Positions 32,739 to 41,824 of a DNA stretch of 44,360 bases are shown piece after piece; the first letter of the stretch is position 1; each line of letters starts with the position of its first letter. The DNA is taken from the NCBI RefSeq assembly GCF_007097395.1, contig NZ_VKDC01000056.1, positions 1 through 44,360 of the forward strand. The letters are read 5' to 3'. The position numbers were made by a program, and so were the translations under genes. A model generated the notes under the pieces. That model did no database searches. It was given only the letters and a program-made list of their open reading frames with translations, and was not told the DNA's origin. The stretch is from Fulvivirga sp. M361 (GTDB lineage Bacteria > Bacteroidota > Bacteroidia > Cytophagales > Cyclobacteriaceae).

Positions 32739-32888
32739 TTATTCCAAGTGGTAAATCCATATTTGATACCCAGCCTGCTCTTTGATGAGTAAATTTCCGT
32801 TTACGGAAACGTCGATAGAGGATTCCTCCTGATGATGACGGGATAGTATGTAGGTGTCTGATTTTTTTATACTTGTATTTCGTTTCAT
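32739..32888 (-). CDS. Possible 49-residue hypothetical protein
   Basis: An ATG frame with coding-like composition (SIDVSVNGNLLIKEQAGYQI) lies alone in a gene-poor stretch. No signal peptide or membrane helix is seen. Support is weak. Confidence 0.22.
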   Translation of the reverse strand: MKRNTSIKKSDTYILSRHHQEESSIDVSVNGNLLIKEQAGYQIWIYHLE

Positions 32889-33122
32889 ATTTATATTGCT
32901 CTGAAAAATATCAAACGCTGGGGCATTTGTATTTTGTAGTTTAAACCCGGATCATGCCTTATTGAAAATGATTAATCGGCTCAAACATAACGAGGGAAAG
33001 TGAGATTCAGCAACCCTTTAGCCATATGTAGATACCCTACAGAATTACGACAACATCATTTCCAACCCAGAATAAGGCATTTTAAAAGTGGGCTTAAGTA
33101 ATAAGAATTCGTTTTTATCGTT

Positions 33123-34898
33123 TCATACCTCCGATTGGATCGAAGCGTTTTCTGCAAATCCAACGATATCCATGTTGTCCGGATCCATGCCAAGCTTTTT
33201 CTTTACTCTTCGTTTCGCTTGCTCAACCGCACGTCTGGAGACATTTAGAATAATTGCGATTTCTTTATTTGACAGCTTCATTTTTAAGAAGGCCAATAGC
33301 TTATGATCGTTTGAGGTGAGATGAGGAAAATTGCGTTCTAGTTTTGAGAAAAAGTCCGGATGTACATTCTCAAAATGTATCTTGATACCTTTCCAATAGT
33401 TCTCGGGTTGCTTCAGATTATCCAGCTCTCTGATGACATATTCCCAGGGGTTGTTTCCAGTACGAACGTCCATCTTTATTTTATCAATAACCTCCGTAAG
33501 CTTATCATTGAAATTAAGTAGTTGAATGGAAGTTGTCGTAAGTGATCGCGCTTTTTGATTGACATCTTTCTCAAGTTGTTTACGTATGGCTTCTTCCATA
33601 TTAAGCTTTTCTTTCTGCATTTCATTTTGATACCTCACCTGGTGCATAGCCCGTTTTGAAACTCTTAATTTATAGGCCACGGCAAATGAAAAAACAACCA
33701 CTTCTATCATCTGAAGCGTATAGCCAGTATGGATCATCACATTGGTTGAAACCCATCCCATGAGATTGGCCACATAGAAAAAGCCTATTGTACAAATAAT
33801 AAAATTCGCTATTAAAAGAAAACGAGCACTGGGTATACTGACAGATAACCGCATAGAACAATACCAGGTGATCAGAAAAGAGAGAGTACCGATCACAATT
33901 GTGAGGTAGAGGCTAATTGTATAGTAAGATAAAACAAGGCATACGAAGATGATCAAATACGCCCAGGGGACCCATTTCAAAACCCTGTATATTACAGGCA
34001 TATTGATTTTGAGGTCGAGGCATTTGAGGGAAAATAACAAGTAACAAAGAAAGATACCTGAAAAGCATATATACTGTACGTTTCGAATCCAATCTTCTGT
34101 CTGTAATAACCTCGTCTCCAGATGAGCATCTGTAAGGAAAAGACAAGTCAGGACAGTGGCAATATTGTAGAGAGAAAACAGAAAGTACTCTCGATAAAGT
34201 GTAATGAACGAAATACAAAGGTTATAAACAAACATAACGAAGATCACACCCAGAAAGAAATAAGTTAAACGCCTGCGTAGTTTATATGTATTTTCATACC
34301 CTGACTGCATATAGAGTTTGATACAGTCGGGCAGGGCATAATCCATTAGATGGCGTGAATTTTTGGTGACTGACTTTAATCTATACAAATACTTTTGCGT
34401 GGATCCGGCCGGAATGGAATGACGTATAATTAAGCCCCAATCCAACACGGGGCGATCATCAAAAGGCATCAAATAGCCCGATGAAGTGACCCGTTCTGGT
34501 TGACCATTAAGAATTTGATAAAGTTCTACGTAATCAGTCATTTTACCATTCAGGTAAAAAGTATTGGGGCGGTCGGTATTGTTCTTAATAGAAAAACAGA
34601 CCCAGACTTCTTTCTCATCACGCGTGATAGATACATTTTCCCAGGATAAAAAACGATCTTTTGTTTCCCATGCATCCTGTGCTGTAATATGTTTTTCATA
34701 GACAGGTAAGAAAAGTGCTTGATCATTCAGGCAATAGAGTTCTGTCGAATGATCAAGCAAGACCGGGTTAACTGTCCCCCGGCTAATTGAATTGGGGCCT
34801 TCTAAGGAGTCGGAAATTGGAATTTCAACACCAGAAGCGCTAAATGTAGTTGTTGTAAGCACCCCGAGTAGAAGATAAATTACCACCCTAAACGTCAT
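33123..34898 (-). CDS. 7TM-DISM receptor fused to a LuxR-type HTH
   Basis: The 591-residue protein has a signal peptide and a beta-rich extracytoplasmic domain of the 7TMR-DISMED2 type (about 60-195, VWVCFSIKNNTDRPNTFYL). Seven membrane helices (about 205-410) and a coiled coil (420-460) follow. The C-terminal LuxR-like helix-turn-helix (about 525-580) reads LTSNDHKLLAFLKMKLSNKE and then SRRAVEQAKRRVKKKLG. A membrane receptor carrying its own DNA-binding domain allows one-component sensing of a periplasmic ligand, probably a carbohydrate. No adjacent target is obvious. Confidence 0.88.
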   Translation of the reverse strand: MTFRVVIYLLLGVLTTTTFSASGVEIPISDSLEGPNSISRGTVNPVLLDHSTELYCLNDQALFLPVYEKHITAQDAWETKDRFLSWENVSITRDEKEVWVCFSIKNNTDRPNTFYLNGKMTDYVELYQILNGQPERVTSSGYLMPFDDRPVLDWGLIIRHSIPAGSTQKYLYRLKSVTKNSRHLMDYALPDCIKLYMQSGYENTYKLRRRLTYFFLGVIFVMFVYNLCISFITLYREYFLFSLYNIATVLTCLFLTDAHLETRLLQTEDWIRNVQYICFSGIFLCYLLFSLKCLDLKINMPVIYRVLKWVPWAYLIIFVCLVLSYYTISLYLTIVIGTLSFLITWYCSMRLSVSIPSARFLLIANFIICTIGFFYVANLMGWVSTNVMIHTGYTLQMIEVVVFSFAVAYKLRVSKRAMHQVRYQNEMQKEKLNMEEAIRKQLEKDVNQKARSLTTTSIQLLNFNDKLTEVIDKIKMDVRTGNNPWEYVIRELDNLKQPENYWKGIKIHFENVHPDFFSKLERNFPHLTSNDHKLLAFLKMKLSNKEIAIILNVSRRAVEQAKRRVKKKLGMDPDNMDIVGFAENASIQSEV

Positions 34899-35146
34899 GA
34901 GTAGTGTAGTAATGCCATCATAAGCACAACCTATTTAAGTTTCTCATTATCAAAATGTAAGGTGCAAGAATCCTGAAAAATACATCAGGATTTACCGTAA
35001 TGGCAATGCTAAGTTATCGATCAGAATGCCATTTTTTTATGACCGAAAGTTAAAAAGAAATAGGATTTGTCTCAAACTAAAACACCCTTCACACTCACAG
35101 ATGTATGAAATGTTTGGGTTGACGGGTAGAAATTCCCATCCGGTGG

Positions 35147-35455
35147 TCAATCAATCTTCAAGCGGGTACCACATGCTGCACTAATGCATGCCTGTCGTTC
35201 ATTTTTACTGACAGTAAGTAACATCGCGTTGGTACTATTTACACAATGTAAGTCGCAATGCTCCTCTTCATCAGGACGTTCATTATCTTCAACTCCGTTA
35301 TACACGAAGGTAATTCGTACCGGTGGTCTTTACCGGCATAAAAATCATTGTAATGCTCATAAAGACTTCCAGACACAGCCATTTGGCTCATGTCTGATTT
35401 TGAGATTGGCGAACTTAAAGGCGGCATCAGGGCAAAGTGGTATAAAATCCATCAT
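35147..35455 (-). pseudogene. Frameshifted remnant following the thioredoxin gene
   Basis: ATG 35455 lies two bases after the thioredoxin stop. About 32 codons (DAAFKFANLKIRHEPNGCVW) are readable before a stop. Protein-like text then continues in a second frame (SLYEHYNDFYAGKDHRYEL), and again in a shifted frame (TFVYNGVEDNERPDEEEHCD) to a TGA at 35147. Three consecutive pieces on the same strand suggest one roughly 100-residue gene with two frameshifts, formerly the third gene of the metal-uptake operon. Family unknown. The remaining bases up to 34899 show nothing. Confidence 0.35.
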
Positions 35456-35457
35456 TA

Positions 35458-35952
35458 TTAGTGCAGCGCCCTTAGTAATTTCTTACTATCCATATATTCA
35501 AAATAACGTTTCTTTACATTAAATGCTTCATCAAGAATAATCATGGTAGGTGGTGCAAACTGACCATTGCGTTGGGCCAGTACCTCAGCTAGTTGATGTA
35601 TGGCATTTCGTTTTTTCCCGGCCTGTGCATTCACAAATGGTTGCCCGTCAAAATAAACTGTATCTGTCCTTTCAGCATCCATACGTACGGCATAGTACTC
35701 TTTGTTCAACAGATCGATCACTTCAGATTTGGTAAAAACCACTTTATCCATTTTGCGACAGTAGGTACACCACTCTGTGTAAAAGTCTATGAATACCTTT
35801 TTAGGTTGTATTGCCAGTGAATCATCCAGCTGATCAAAAGAAAGCCAGCGCACCGCGTCCTTCTCCTGCGCACTCGTCTTAACACACATTAGAAGGAATA
35901 CCGTCAGGAAACAGAGGCAACTTCTAAGAATAAAAGGATTATGGTGCATCAA
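35458..35952 (-). CDS. Secreted thioredoxin-fold protein (CxxC)
   Basis: The 164-residue protein has a signal peptide (to about residue 28, VKTSAQ) and a thioredoxin-like domain with the active-site motif WCTYCRKM. A FIDFYTEW strand stands before it and a cis-Pro loop (APPTMIIL) after. Such proteins reduce or transfer electrons to periplasmic or outer-membrane partners. It overlaps the upstream TonB receptor gene by 4 bp, so the two are co-translated. The receptor has a Cys pair in its plug (NCQNCG) that could be a substrate. Confidence 0.88.
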   Translation of the reverse strand: MMHHNPFILRSCLCFLTVFLLMCVKTSAQEKDAVRWLSFDQLDDSLAIQPKKVFIDFYTEWCTYCRKMDKVVFTKSEVIDLLNKEYYAVRMDAERTDTVYFDGQPFVNAQAGKKRNAIHQLAEVLAQRNGQFAPPTMIILDEAFNVKKRYFEYMDSKKLLRALH

Positions 35953-38318
35953 TGTAAATTACCGATTTTTACGGACACAAAAATAGAACGAGGGGCAGCC
36001 GGACCGTAGATATAATCCGAATCTCTGCCAGCTCCTGAATCAAAATCATCCTGATAACTATTAAATATATTTTTCACACCTCCACTTAGCTCAAGGTGAA
36101 AGTTTTCCCTGACATCAAAGTGATAAGAAGCTTTAATATTCATATCCAGGAAAGGGTCAGATTCAATCAGATCCAGGAAACCCAATTCATTCACTACGCG
36201 AGGAACGATCATAGCGCCGGTGTAAGTTCCTGTAAAATCGAACCTGAATGCTTCGGTAACGTTCCAGTTAGAAGTAAAATACCCGTATAGGTTAGGGTTC
36301 CTGGTGAATTCATCAACGACTACAACGGATTCTCCGTCCGGCTCACCTTCCGGTTCAAACAATATCTGTTCTTCATCGAATAAAGCCCGCTGGGCTGTTC
36401 CTCCAAGTTGGAAGGAAAACTTCCTGGAAGGTGAAAAACCTGTTTCGAAATTCACACCAGAAACGGAAGCTCCGGAACCATTTCTAACTTCTTCCAGGAT
36501 AGAGCCATTGGGCAGTACAGACCCCGTACTTACCTGCACAAAAGGGTCAACCAATTGGGTGTAAAAACCTTCTATAAGAAAGTTAGTTTGGGTCAACCCA
36601 AAATCACGCGTGAGGCTTAATGAGGCCGTATACGCATTGGATGTCTCTTTGTCAAGACCATCAGAAAGGATGACAAACTGAGGTTCTCCACCTACCGAAG
36701 AAATGTGAAGGTCTTCATTGAAGGCCTGTGGCGCACGGAAACCACGAGCATAACCACCGCGGAATTGCATGTTATCCGTTAACTGATAAAGTAGCGTGAC
36801 CCTGGGGCTGAAAACGCCCAGGTTTACGTCGGAGGAGCGTTCGATCTCTCCCACCCGGTACTCTCCGTCCACATGGGTTGCATCGTATCTGGCTCCAAGA
36901 AGTGCCGTCAGGCGGGTGGTTGGTTTCCATTCATACTGACCGTAAAAACCAAATGTGTTGACACGTTGGTCTACCAGGCGATTGTAGCCGGCTATTTCAT
37001 CTTCTGTATCATTAAACTGATTTTCGATGCCAAAAGTAAAAACATCATTATTATCCATACTTCTGGTATATTGTACTCCCGTCACAATAGCGATATCGTC
37101 TGTATTACCGTAGGCATTGATGGCCAGCAAACTGTCTTCAGGAGTTCTGCCTCCACCTAAGCCACCATAAAAACTACCTCGATTTGTGACTTGAGCAGAA
37201 GAATAGACTGAAAACTTATCATGCTGATTTTCTGACCAGAAGTCATACGTCATTCCTGCAAAGGTTGTATTATGGTCCAGTTCTTCGGTAATATCTGTGA
37301 AGTGCGGGGCCAACTCTAAACGATCTCCTCCCCTGCGGTATTCCTGGATGGAACTGAAATCAAGCGAGAGCTTACTTCTATCCGTAGGTTTCAAAAATGC
37401 TTTGGCCCCTAACACATTGTTTTCAAGGTTTACCAGCTCTGTGAACCCGTCCCCATTGGCATCATAGCTGTCACGGTCCCTGAACATCCCATAGAAAGTA
37501 ACGCCGCTGTTGAGGTCTTCACTTACAATGGAACCATTGAAATTGACTGTATGGTCTACTGCATCCCCATCGATGACAGCAAAGTTTGAGCCGATCTGCC
37601 AGGCATTTTCCACAGGCTCCCTGGTAATAATATTGATGGTGCCGGCTATGGCATTGGATCCGTAAAGTGCCGAACCCCCACTTCGGACCACCTCCACTTT
37701 TTCTACAATATTAGTAGGGATCTGGTCCAGGCCATATACACTATTTAAAGCGCTAAAAACAGCCCGGCTATTGACTAAAATTTGGGAGTAGGCGCCTTCC
37801 AGCCCATTGAGCCTCACCTGGGTAAAACCACAATTCTGACAGTTGGTCTCCACACGGACACCTGGTTGGTAATTTAATCCTTCCGATACCGCAATAGACT
37901 GGGTAGCCGCCAGAATCTTGTTACTCAGCACATTCACTACCACCGGGGCTTCTGTTCGGTCCAGTTCATACCGGGTACTACTAACTACCACCTCCTCCAG
38001 ATTGAGTAGATCTTCCTTTAAAGTAATTTCAACAGTGTTATCGCTACCAGCCTGGACATCCAGTGATGTAGTGAGAGTGCGATAACCAACGGAACTTACT
38101 TTTAAAGAGATAGTACCGACAGGTACGTCTTCAATTTTAAACACTCCGGACTCATCTGTAATATCTCCCAACGAGGACTTTGATATCGAAACAGTGGCAT
38201 ATTCAAGAGGTTTACCATTTGAAATGACCTTTCCGGAAATGCTTCCTGTATGTGCCGTTAAGGTAGTCGATATGCAGAGCATCAAACTACCTAATGCAAA
38301 TTGTATCCATTTATTCAT
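35949..38318 (-). CDS. TonB-dependent receptor, metal-uptake type
   Basis: The 789-residue protein has a signal peptide, a carboxypeptidase-regulatory-like domain (about 25-110, SGKVISNGKPLEYATVSISK) and a plug (about 115-235: EAPVVVNVLSNKIL, VETNCQNCGFTQVRLNGLEG, VEVVRSGGSALYGSNAIAGT). A barrel follows, ending with a terminal aromatic-type strand (FVSVKIGNLH). It diverges from a DtxR/MntR-like repressor, with a palindromic operator inside its promoter, so I infer metal- or metallophore-linked uptake controlled by iron or manganese. A thioredoxin-fold gene is coupled downstream. Confidence 0.9.
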   Translation of the reverse strand: MNKWIQFALGSLMLCISTTLTAHTGSISGKVISNGKPLEYATVSISKSSLGDITDESGVFKIEDVPVGTISLKVSSVGYRTLTTSLDVQAGSDNTVEITLKEDLLNLEEVVVSSTRYELDRTEAPVVVNVLSNKILAATQSIAVSEGLNYQPGVRVETNCQNCGFTQVRLNGLEGAYSQILVNSRAVFSALNSVYGLDQIPTNIVEKVEVVRSGGSALYGSNAIAGTINIITREPVENAWQIGSNFAVIDGDAVDHTVNFNGSIVSEDLNSGVTFYGMFRDRDSYDANGDGFTELVNLENNVLGAKAFLKPTDRSKLSLDFSSIQEYRRGGDRLELAPHFTDITEELDHNTTFAGMTYDFWSENQHDKFSVYSSAQVTNRGSFYGGLGGGRTPEDSLLAINAYGNTDDIAIVTGVQYTRSMDNNDVFTFGIENQFNDTEDEIAGYNRLVDQRVNTFGFYGQYEWKPTTRLTALLGARYDATHVDGEYRVGEIERSSDVNLGVFSPRVTLLYQLTDNMQFRGGYARGFRAPQAFNEDLHISSVGGEPQFVILSDGLDKETSNAYTASLSLTRDFGLTQTNFLIEGFYTQLVDPFVQVSTGSVLPNGSILEEVRNGSGASVSGVNFETGFSPSRKFSFQLGGTAQRALFDEEQILFEPEGEPDGESVVVVDEFTRNPNLYGYFTSNWNVTEAFRFDFTGTYTGAMIVPRVVNELGFLDLIESDPFLDMNIKASYHFDVRENFHLELSGGVKNIFNSYQDDFDSGAGRDSDYIYGPAAPRSIFVSVKIGNLH

Positions 38319-38350
38319 GCATGTAGTATTAATACAAGTCTTATTCTATA

Positions 38351-38391
38351 ATTAGGTTAGCAAAATTAACAAGTTAGATTAATCTAACAAA
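38351..38391 (-). promoter_or_regulatory. Bacteroidota promoter with embedded DtxR-type operator
   Basis: On the minus strand TTTG (38391-38388) and TAATTTTG (38368-38361) are separated by 19 bases, fitting the -33/-7 consensus TTTG-N19-TAnnTTTG. A perfect 16-bp palindrome GTTAGATTAATCTAAC (38373-38388) fills the spacer. ATTAGGTTAGC (38351-38361) is a second half-site resembling a DtxR box and overlaps the start region. A bound repressor would block the polymerase. The same gap must hold the promoter of the regulator gene itself, suggesting autoregulation. Confidence 0.7.
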
Positions 38392-38434
38392 TAAAATTTA
38401 GAATACTTTTTATCTTTAGGGTCAACTTTTAATT

Positions 38435-39088
38435 ATGGCTACACCCACCGAGGAGAATTATTTGAAGGCGCTATTTCAGTTATCATCAGAAAGTGGTGAG
38501 GTAAGTGTCTCGGCGCTTAGCGCTGTTCTAAATGTAAGTAAGCCTACAGCTAACAGTATGGTTAAAAACCTGAAAGAGCAAGGGTTAGTGGTATATGAAA
38601 AATACAGGCCGTTACTATTAACTGACCAAGGCAGAAAAGCGGCAGCGCTCGTTATACGTAAGCATAGGCTTACCGAGATGTTCCTGGTAGAAAAAATGGG
38701 ATTTGGCTGGGACGAGGTGCATGAGATAGCTGAACAAGTGGAACATATTAAATCCCCCGCTTTTTTTGATCGTATGAATGAATTGATGGACTACCCTACC
38801 GAAGACCCGCATGGTTCGCCCATACCTGACAAAGAAGGAAAGATCATCCAGCAACACTACAAGCGTCTCAGTGACTGTAAAACCGGTGATCACGTCAAGT
38901 TGACGGCATTAAGACAGTCCTCAAAAGAGTTTTTAACATTTTTAGATGATCGGGGTTTGAGTCTGGGAACAACAGTAACAATAGAAGTAACAGAACCTTT
39001 TGATAAGAGCCTTGTCATTCAACACGATAATAAAAAAATATCCCTGAGTTTTGAAGTAAGTGAAAAACTGATGGTTGAAGTTCAGTAG
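38435..39088 (+). CDS. DtxR/MntR-family metal-dependent transcriptional repressor
   Basis: The 217-residue protein has an N-terminal winged helix (TEENYLKALFQLS, VSKPTANSMVKNLKEQGLV), a dimerisation and metal-binding domain (about 75-140: RKHRLTEMFLVEKMGFGWDE, HEIAEQVEHIKS, with His/Glu ligands) and a C-terminal FeoA/SH3-like domain (about 150-215). Members bind DNA when loaded with Fe(II) or Mn(II) and shut down import. It diverges from the TonB receptor across a 116-bp region containing a matching palindrome. Which metal it senses cannot be decided here. Confidence 0.92.
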   Translation: MATPTEENYLKALFQLSSESGEVSVSALSAVLNVSKPTANSMVKNLKEQGLVVYEKYRPLLLTDQGRKAAALVIRKHRLTEMFLVEKMGFGWDEVHEIAEQVEHIKSPAFFDRMNELMDYPTEDPHGSPIPDKEGKIIQQHYKRLSDCKTGDHVKLTALRQSSKEFLTFLDDRGLSLGTTVTIEVTEPFDKSLVIQHDNKKISLSFEVSEKLMVEVQ

Positions 39089-39198
39089 CTTACATTTACC
39101 CATCGCGAAAATTGCTTTACCGAGTGCTGTATGGACCCAGGTGTAACATTTGACCTCACCAATTCCACGATCAACTAAGTTTCTTGAGAATAACCCTT

Positions 39199-39289
39199 AT
39201 AAGTAAAACTTATCACCAAACCCCTCATGGAACTAAAGTCCGACAGAACACAACTTAAGCCTGCCAGATAATTGTAAGTTTCAACTTAC
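39199..39289. promoter_or_regulatory. Two similar inverted repeats upstream of the HMA gene
   Basis: ATAAGTAAAACTTAT (39199-39213) and GTAAGTTTCAACTTAC (39274-39289) are both symmetrical and share the TAAGT...ACTTA core. They lie 75 bp apart in the otherwise empty 39089-39431 gap, and the second runs into TTACTTTGC, one base from the -7 consensus. They look like operator sites for a dimeric regulator, possibly metal-responsive given the downstream gene. This is inference only. Confidence 0.4.
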
Positions 39290-39431
39290 TTTGCTGAGTT
39301 TCAATATATCGTTTAAATTAATGATCGTTTATATGTAGTAGGGCTATTCATGCATCCAATGGTTTTTGCCAGGCCCAATGGCAGCTGATGTGGCTATACT
39401 TTAAACAAGCTTCTAAATAAGATAAGTTAAA

Positions 39432-39644
39432 ATGCATACACTGAAATTTAAATCCAACATTAACTGTACAGGTTGTTTATCAAAAGTCAAACCCGTGTTA
39501 GATGAACAAAAAGACATTCATCAATGGAATGTAGACCTTGATCATGAGGATCGCATCCTGACAGTAGAGGTAAATGATCTTAATCCCATAGAAGTGGAAA
39601 AAACGGTTGAAAAAGTTGGCTTTAAATTAGAGCTTCTGACATAA
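39432..39644 (+). CDS. Heavy-metal-associated (HMA) domain protein
   Basis: The 70-residue single-domain protein has the ferredoxin-like HMA pattern: FKSNINCTGCLSKVKPVL with the CxxC metal site at about residues 12-15, then HQWNVDLDHEDRILTV and the terminal VEKTVEKVGFKLELL helix-strand. Such proteins carry Cu(I) or similar soft metals to ATPases or sensors. Asn replaces the usual Met before the first Cys. No transporter gene is adjacent. Confidence 0.88.
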   Translation: MHTLKFKSNINCTGCLSKVKPVLDEQKDIHQWNVDLDHEDRILTVEVNDLNPIEVEKTVEKVGFKLELLT

Positions 39645-39654
39645 CCATATCGCC

Positions 39655-39942
39655 ATGCTTCCCACCGTATATGGAGTAGTGGAATTAGAGCCCCTAGAAC
39701 TAAAGGGCTTTGCCAAAACCATGCTCAAAAAAGGGGAAAGCAAAACCATAACCATTGAAGTATCTCCTGAACAATTGGCTTATTATCAAAACGGTCAATG
39801 GGTGATAGAACCCGGTTTATATGAAATAAAAATTGGTGCTTCCAGTACAGACATTCGCCTTTCGGGAACGATGGAAATTACCGGTGACAAGATGGTAATT
39901 GATCAACGCAGCGTACTGTTTTCTGAAAATCAAGTACAATAG
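39655..39942 (+). pseudogene. Orphan Fn3-like tail of a GH3 beta-glucosidase
   Basis: The 95 residues match the fibronectin-type-III-like end of family 3 glycosidases: LELKGFAKTMLKKGESKTIT, then SPEQLAYYQNGQWVIEPGLY and IKIGASSTDIRL. The catalytic barrel and sandwich domains are missing, and the preceding sequence is the HMA gene, 10 bp away. It is best read as a truncated remnant left by a rearrangement. An ATG happens to be present, so a small product could still be made. Confidence 0.65.
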
Positions 39943-39989
39943 GCCACTCATGAAAAATAGTTTTAGCTCAAAAAGTGTGTTTTTGACGT

Positions 39990-40286
39990 TTAAATGCACC
40001 TTTTTATGGGAGGTTTGGGTGTTTTGAACCTCAAAATCATTGATATTATGCCATTTTCGAGGTTTTTATCTTCTATCACGGTCTGATTTGCAATAAGCGA
40101 CTGAGCAACATCATTTTCCAAGTGTATTTGTAATATGATGATAATCAATAAATTGTACACTGTATTGCCAGTGGCCCAGTGACCAGCACCCAGAAACAAA
40201 CCTTGAAAATGGAATTTTCGAGAGAGCCCTACAATAAATAGTGTAATGATCATTTGTACTCTTTTGTCCTCCTTAGAGACTCTCAC
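39990..40286 (-). CDS. Uncertain hypothetical ORF
   Basis: A 98-codon minus-strand frame has one hydrophobic stretch (NLLIIIILQI) and a basic N-terminus. It includes GLFLGAGHWATGNTVYN, which could be debris of a transposase or other gene, but I cannot place it. It fills most of the 39943-40388 gap, where nothing else is visible. Confidence 0.22.
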   Translation of the reverse strand: MRVSKEDKRVQMIITLFIVGLSRKFHFQGLFLGAGHWATGNTVYNLLIIIILQIHLENDVAQSLIANQTVIEDKNLENGIISMILRFKTPKPPIKRCI

Positions 40287-40388
40287 AGAGGCCCCAAGAG
40301 TCTTAAAAAGTCAGATTTTACCCAGTGATTAGCCCTAGCTCAGATATCAGCATCCCTGACGGGCGGCTGAACTGGAGAAAAGTCTGCA

Positions 40389-41249
40389 TTACAACATAGA
40401 TTTGATGCCCCCTTTTAATTGGTAAAGTTCCATCACCTGATCATCCGTCAAGGGTGTATTGAATATTGCCAATTCATCCATTAGCCCAATAAAACTCAAG
40501 CCAAGATAAATATTTGATTTTTCGAGCTCCCATGTAAACGGGTCATCTATCCCTTTTATAGTCCCCATTTTTTTGCCATCCAGGTAAAGACTTGCTAAAC
40601 TTTGGGCTGTGCCCAATCCATCATAAGTGATGAGCACATGCGTCCAACTGTTTTTAGTGAAAGGAGGTTTTTTTACTCTGACAAATCGTTTTTCTAACTC
40701 CTCATCCACCGGAGAATTCAAGGTGTCCAGCGTCCATACATCCTTGTCACCGATGATTCCCAATCTGAAGTCACGCGGGTTTTCTTTGGTGAAATCTACC
40801 CAAATAGAGGCGTCATCATAACGGGTATCCGTAATTTGTATCGGATCGGTAAAACCTGGCTCAAGGTCTGTGGAAGGGTCAAGGCTTAGCCAAAAGGAAA
40901 CGGTGCCTGACCAGTTTTGCGGATCATAGGCTATGTTGCCCTTACTTTTATAAAAAATGACTTTACTGCTCTTTTTCCCAAACCGGAATGCATCACCTAC
41001 CCGGCCTTTTCCCTTAACAATTTCATGGTCCGTATTCGTCATTCCTACCTCAGCACTATCTAAGTTTTTCCTGGAATCAGCAGTATAGATACTGGCATCT
41101 CCCAGTGCTACGTCTGCCTGAGTGCCGTTATCAAAAGAAACGTAAAAAGTCAGTGCATTTTTAAATCCGGGAGAAGAACTGGACTCGCAGGACAATAGCG
41201 AAAGGAATAAGACTCCTATGATGGTCTGATAAATAGTTAAGTATTTCAT
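40389..41249 (-). CDS. LamG/concanavalin-like lipoprotein
   Basis: The 286-residue protein starts with a lipoprotein signal (LFLSLLSC, lipidated Cys21, followed by ESSSS). A LamG-type jelly-roll domain follows, with YVSFDNGT, GRVGDAFRFGKKS, WSGTVSFWLSL, NSWTHVLITYDG, LYLDGKKMGTI and the terminal IGLMDELAIFNTPLTDDQV. LamG domains bind carbohydrates or act as accessory domains. No catalytic domain is attached. It is probably at the outer membrane; ligand unknown. Confidence 0.85.
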   Translation of the reverse strand: MKYLTIYQTIIGVLFLSLLSCESSSSPGFKNALTFYVSFDNGTQADVALGDASIYTADSRKNLDSAEVGMTNTDHEIVKGKGRVGDAFRFGKKSSKVIFYKSKGNIAYDPQNWSGTVSFWLSLDPSTDLEPGFTDPIQITDTRYDDASIWVDFTKENPRDFRLGIIGDKDVWTLDTLNSPVDEELEKRFVRVKKPPFTKNSWTHVLITYDGLGTAQSLASLYLDGKKMGTIKGIDDPFTWELEKSNIYLGLSFIGLMDELAIFNTPLTDDQVMELYQLKGGIKSML

Positions 41250-41298
41250 AGTTTACGTTGAGTAAGGAAGTCTTTAAATATATAGAATTATTTTGTCT

Positions 41299-41499
41299 TC
41301 AAGGTCTCTCACAGCGTCCTTTGAGAGCCTTAGAAAGTGAAATTAAAAAATTGACCCGGTGATCAACTTTCACCCGGCTGTCAGAGTCCCAGGTAGGAGA
41401 CCGAACGGGATAAAAGGCATAACGATACAATCTTTCGAATTTATCATGATATGTTTCGTTAAACCAATCCTTAAATTTCTTGTATTCCGACTGGCTCAT
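41299..41499 (-). pseudogene. Possible N-terminal fragment of a sigma-like protein
   Basis: The 66 codons begin SQSEYKKFKDWFNETYHDKF and ERLYRYAF, resembling the first helix of sigma-70 region 2 (F..LY..Y...LYRYA). After about 35 residues the similarity is lost and the frame ends. No region 4 follows. It may be a truncated sigma factor or a chance likeness. The surrounding 41250-41824 gap holds nothing else that I can support. Confidence 0.28.
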
Positions 41500-41824
41500 T
41501 GACTTCGAACAGAAATTTCACTTTCTCAAATTCTTGACAGAAGGCACCCGATAATTTAACAAATCAGACTTCTTTGAGCCAATTTTCAGAAATATTAAAC
41601 GGTTTGAAGCTTTGCACCAATGAAATGGTAAAGACACTTTCCCACACTATTACGGTGGTGGTATAAACAAAACTTTTGTAAAAGAAAGTACAGAGGAGGT
41701 TTACAAAGTATGTGGTACATAAAACCTCTTTGTACAAATGAAGAGGGCCTTGCACATTATTGTCCATAACAAGGGCCTGTCAAAGGGAAGATACCGTCAT
41801 GAATATTTTAGTTACTTTGCATAC

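Larger units (their letters stand above)
32158..33122. other. 965-bp region with only tiny ORFs
   Basis: No gene above 50 codons is supported. Two minus-strand ORFs of 48 and 49 codons are listed separately. The rest is AT-rich with no strong terminator or repeat. It lies between two minus-strand units. Confidence 0.45.
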
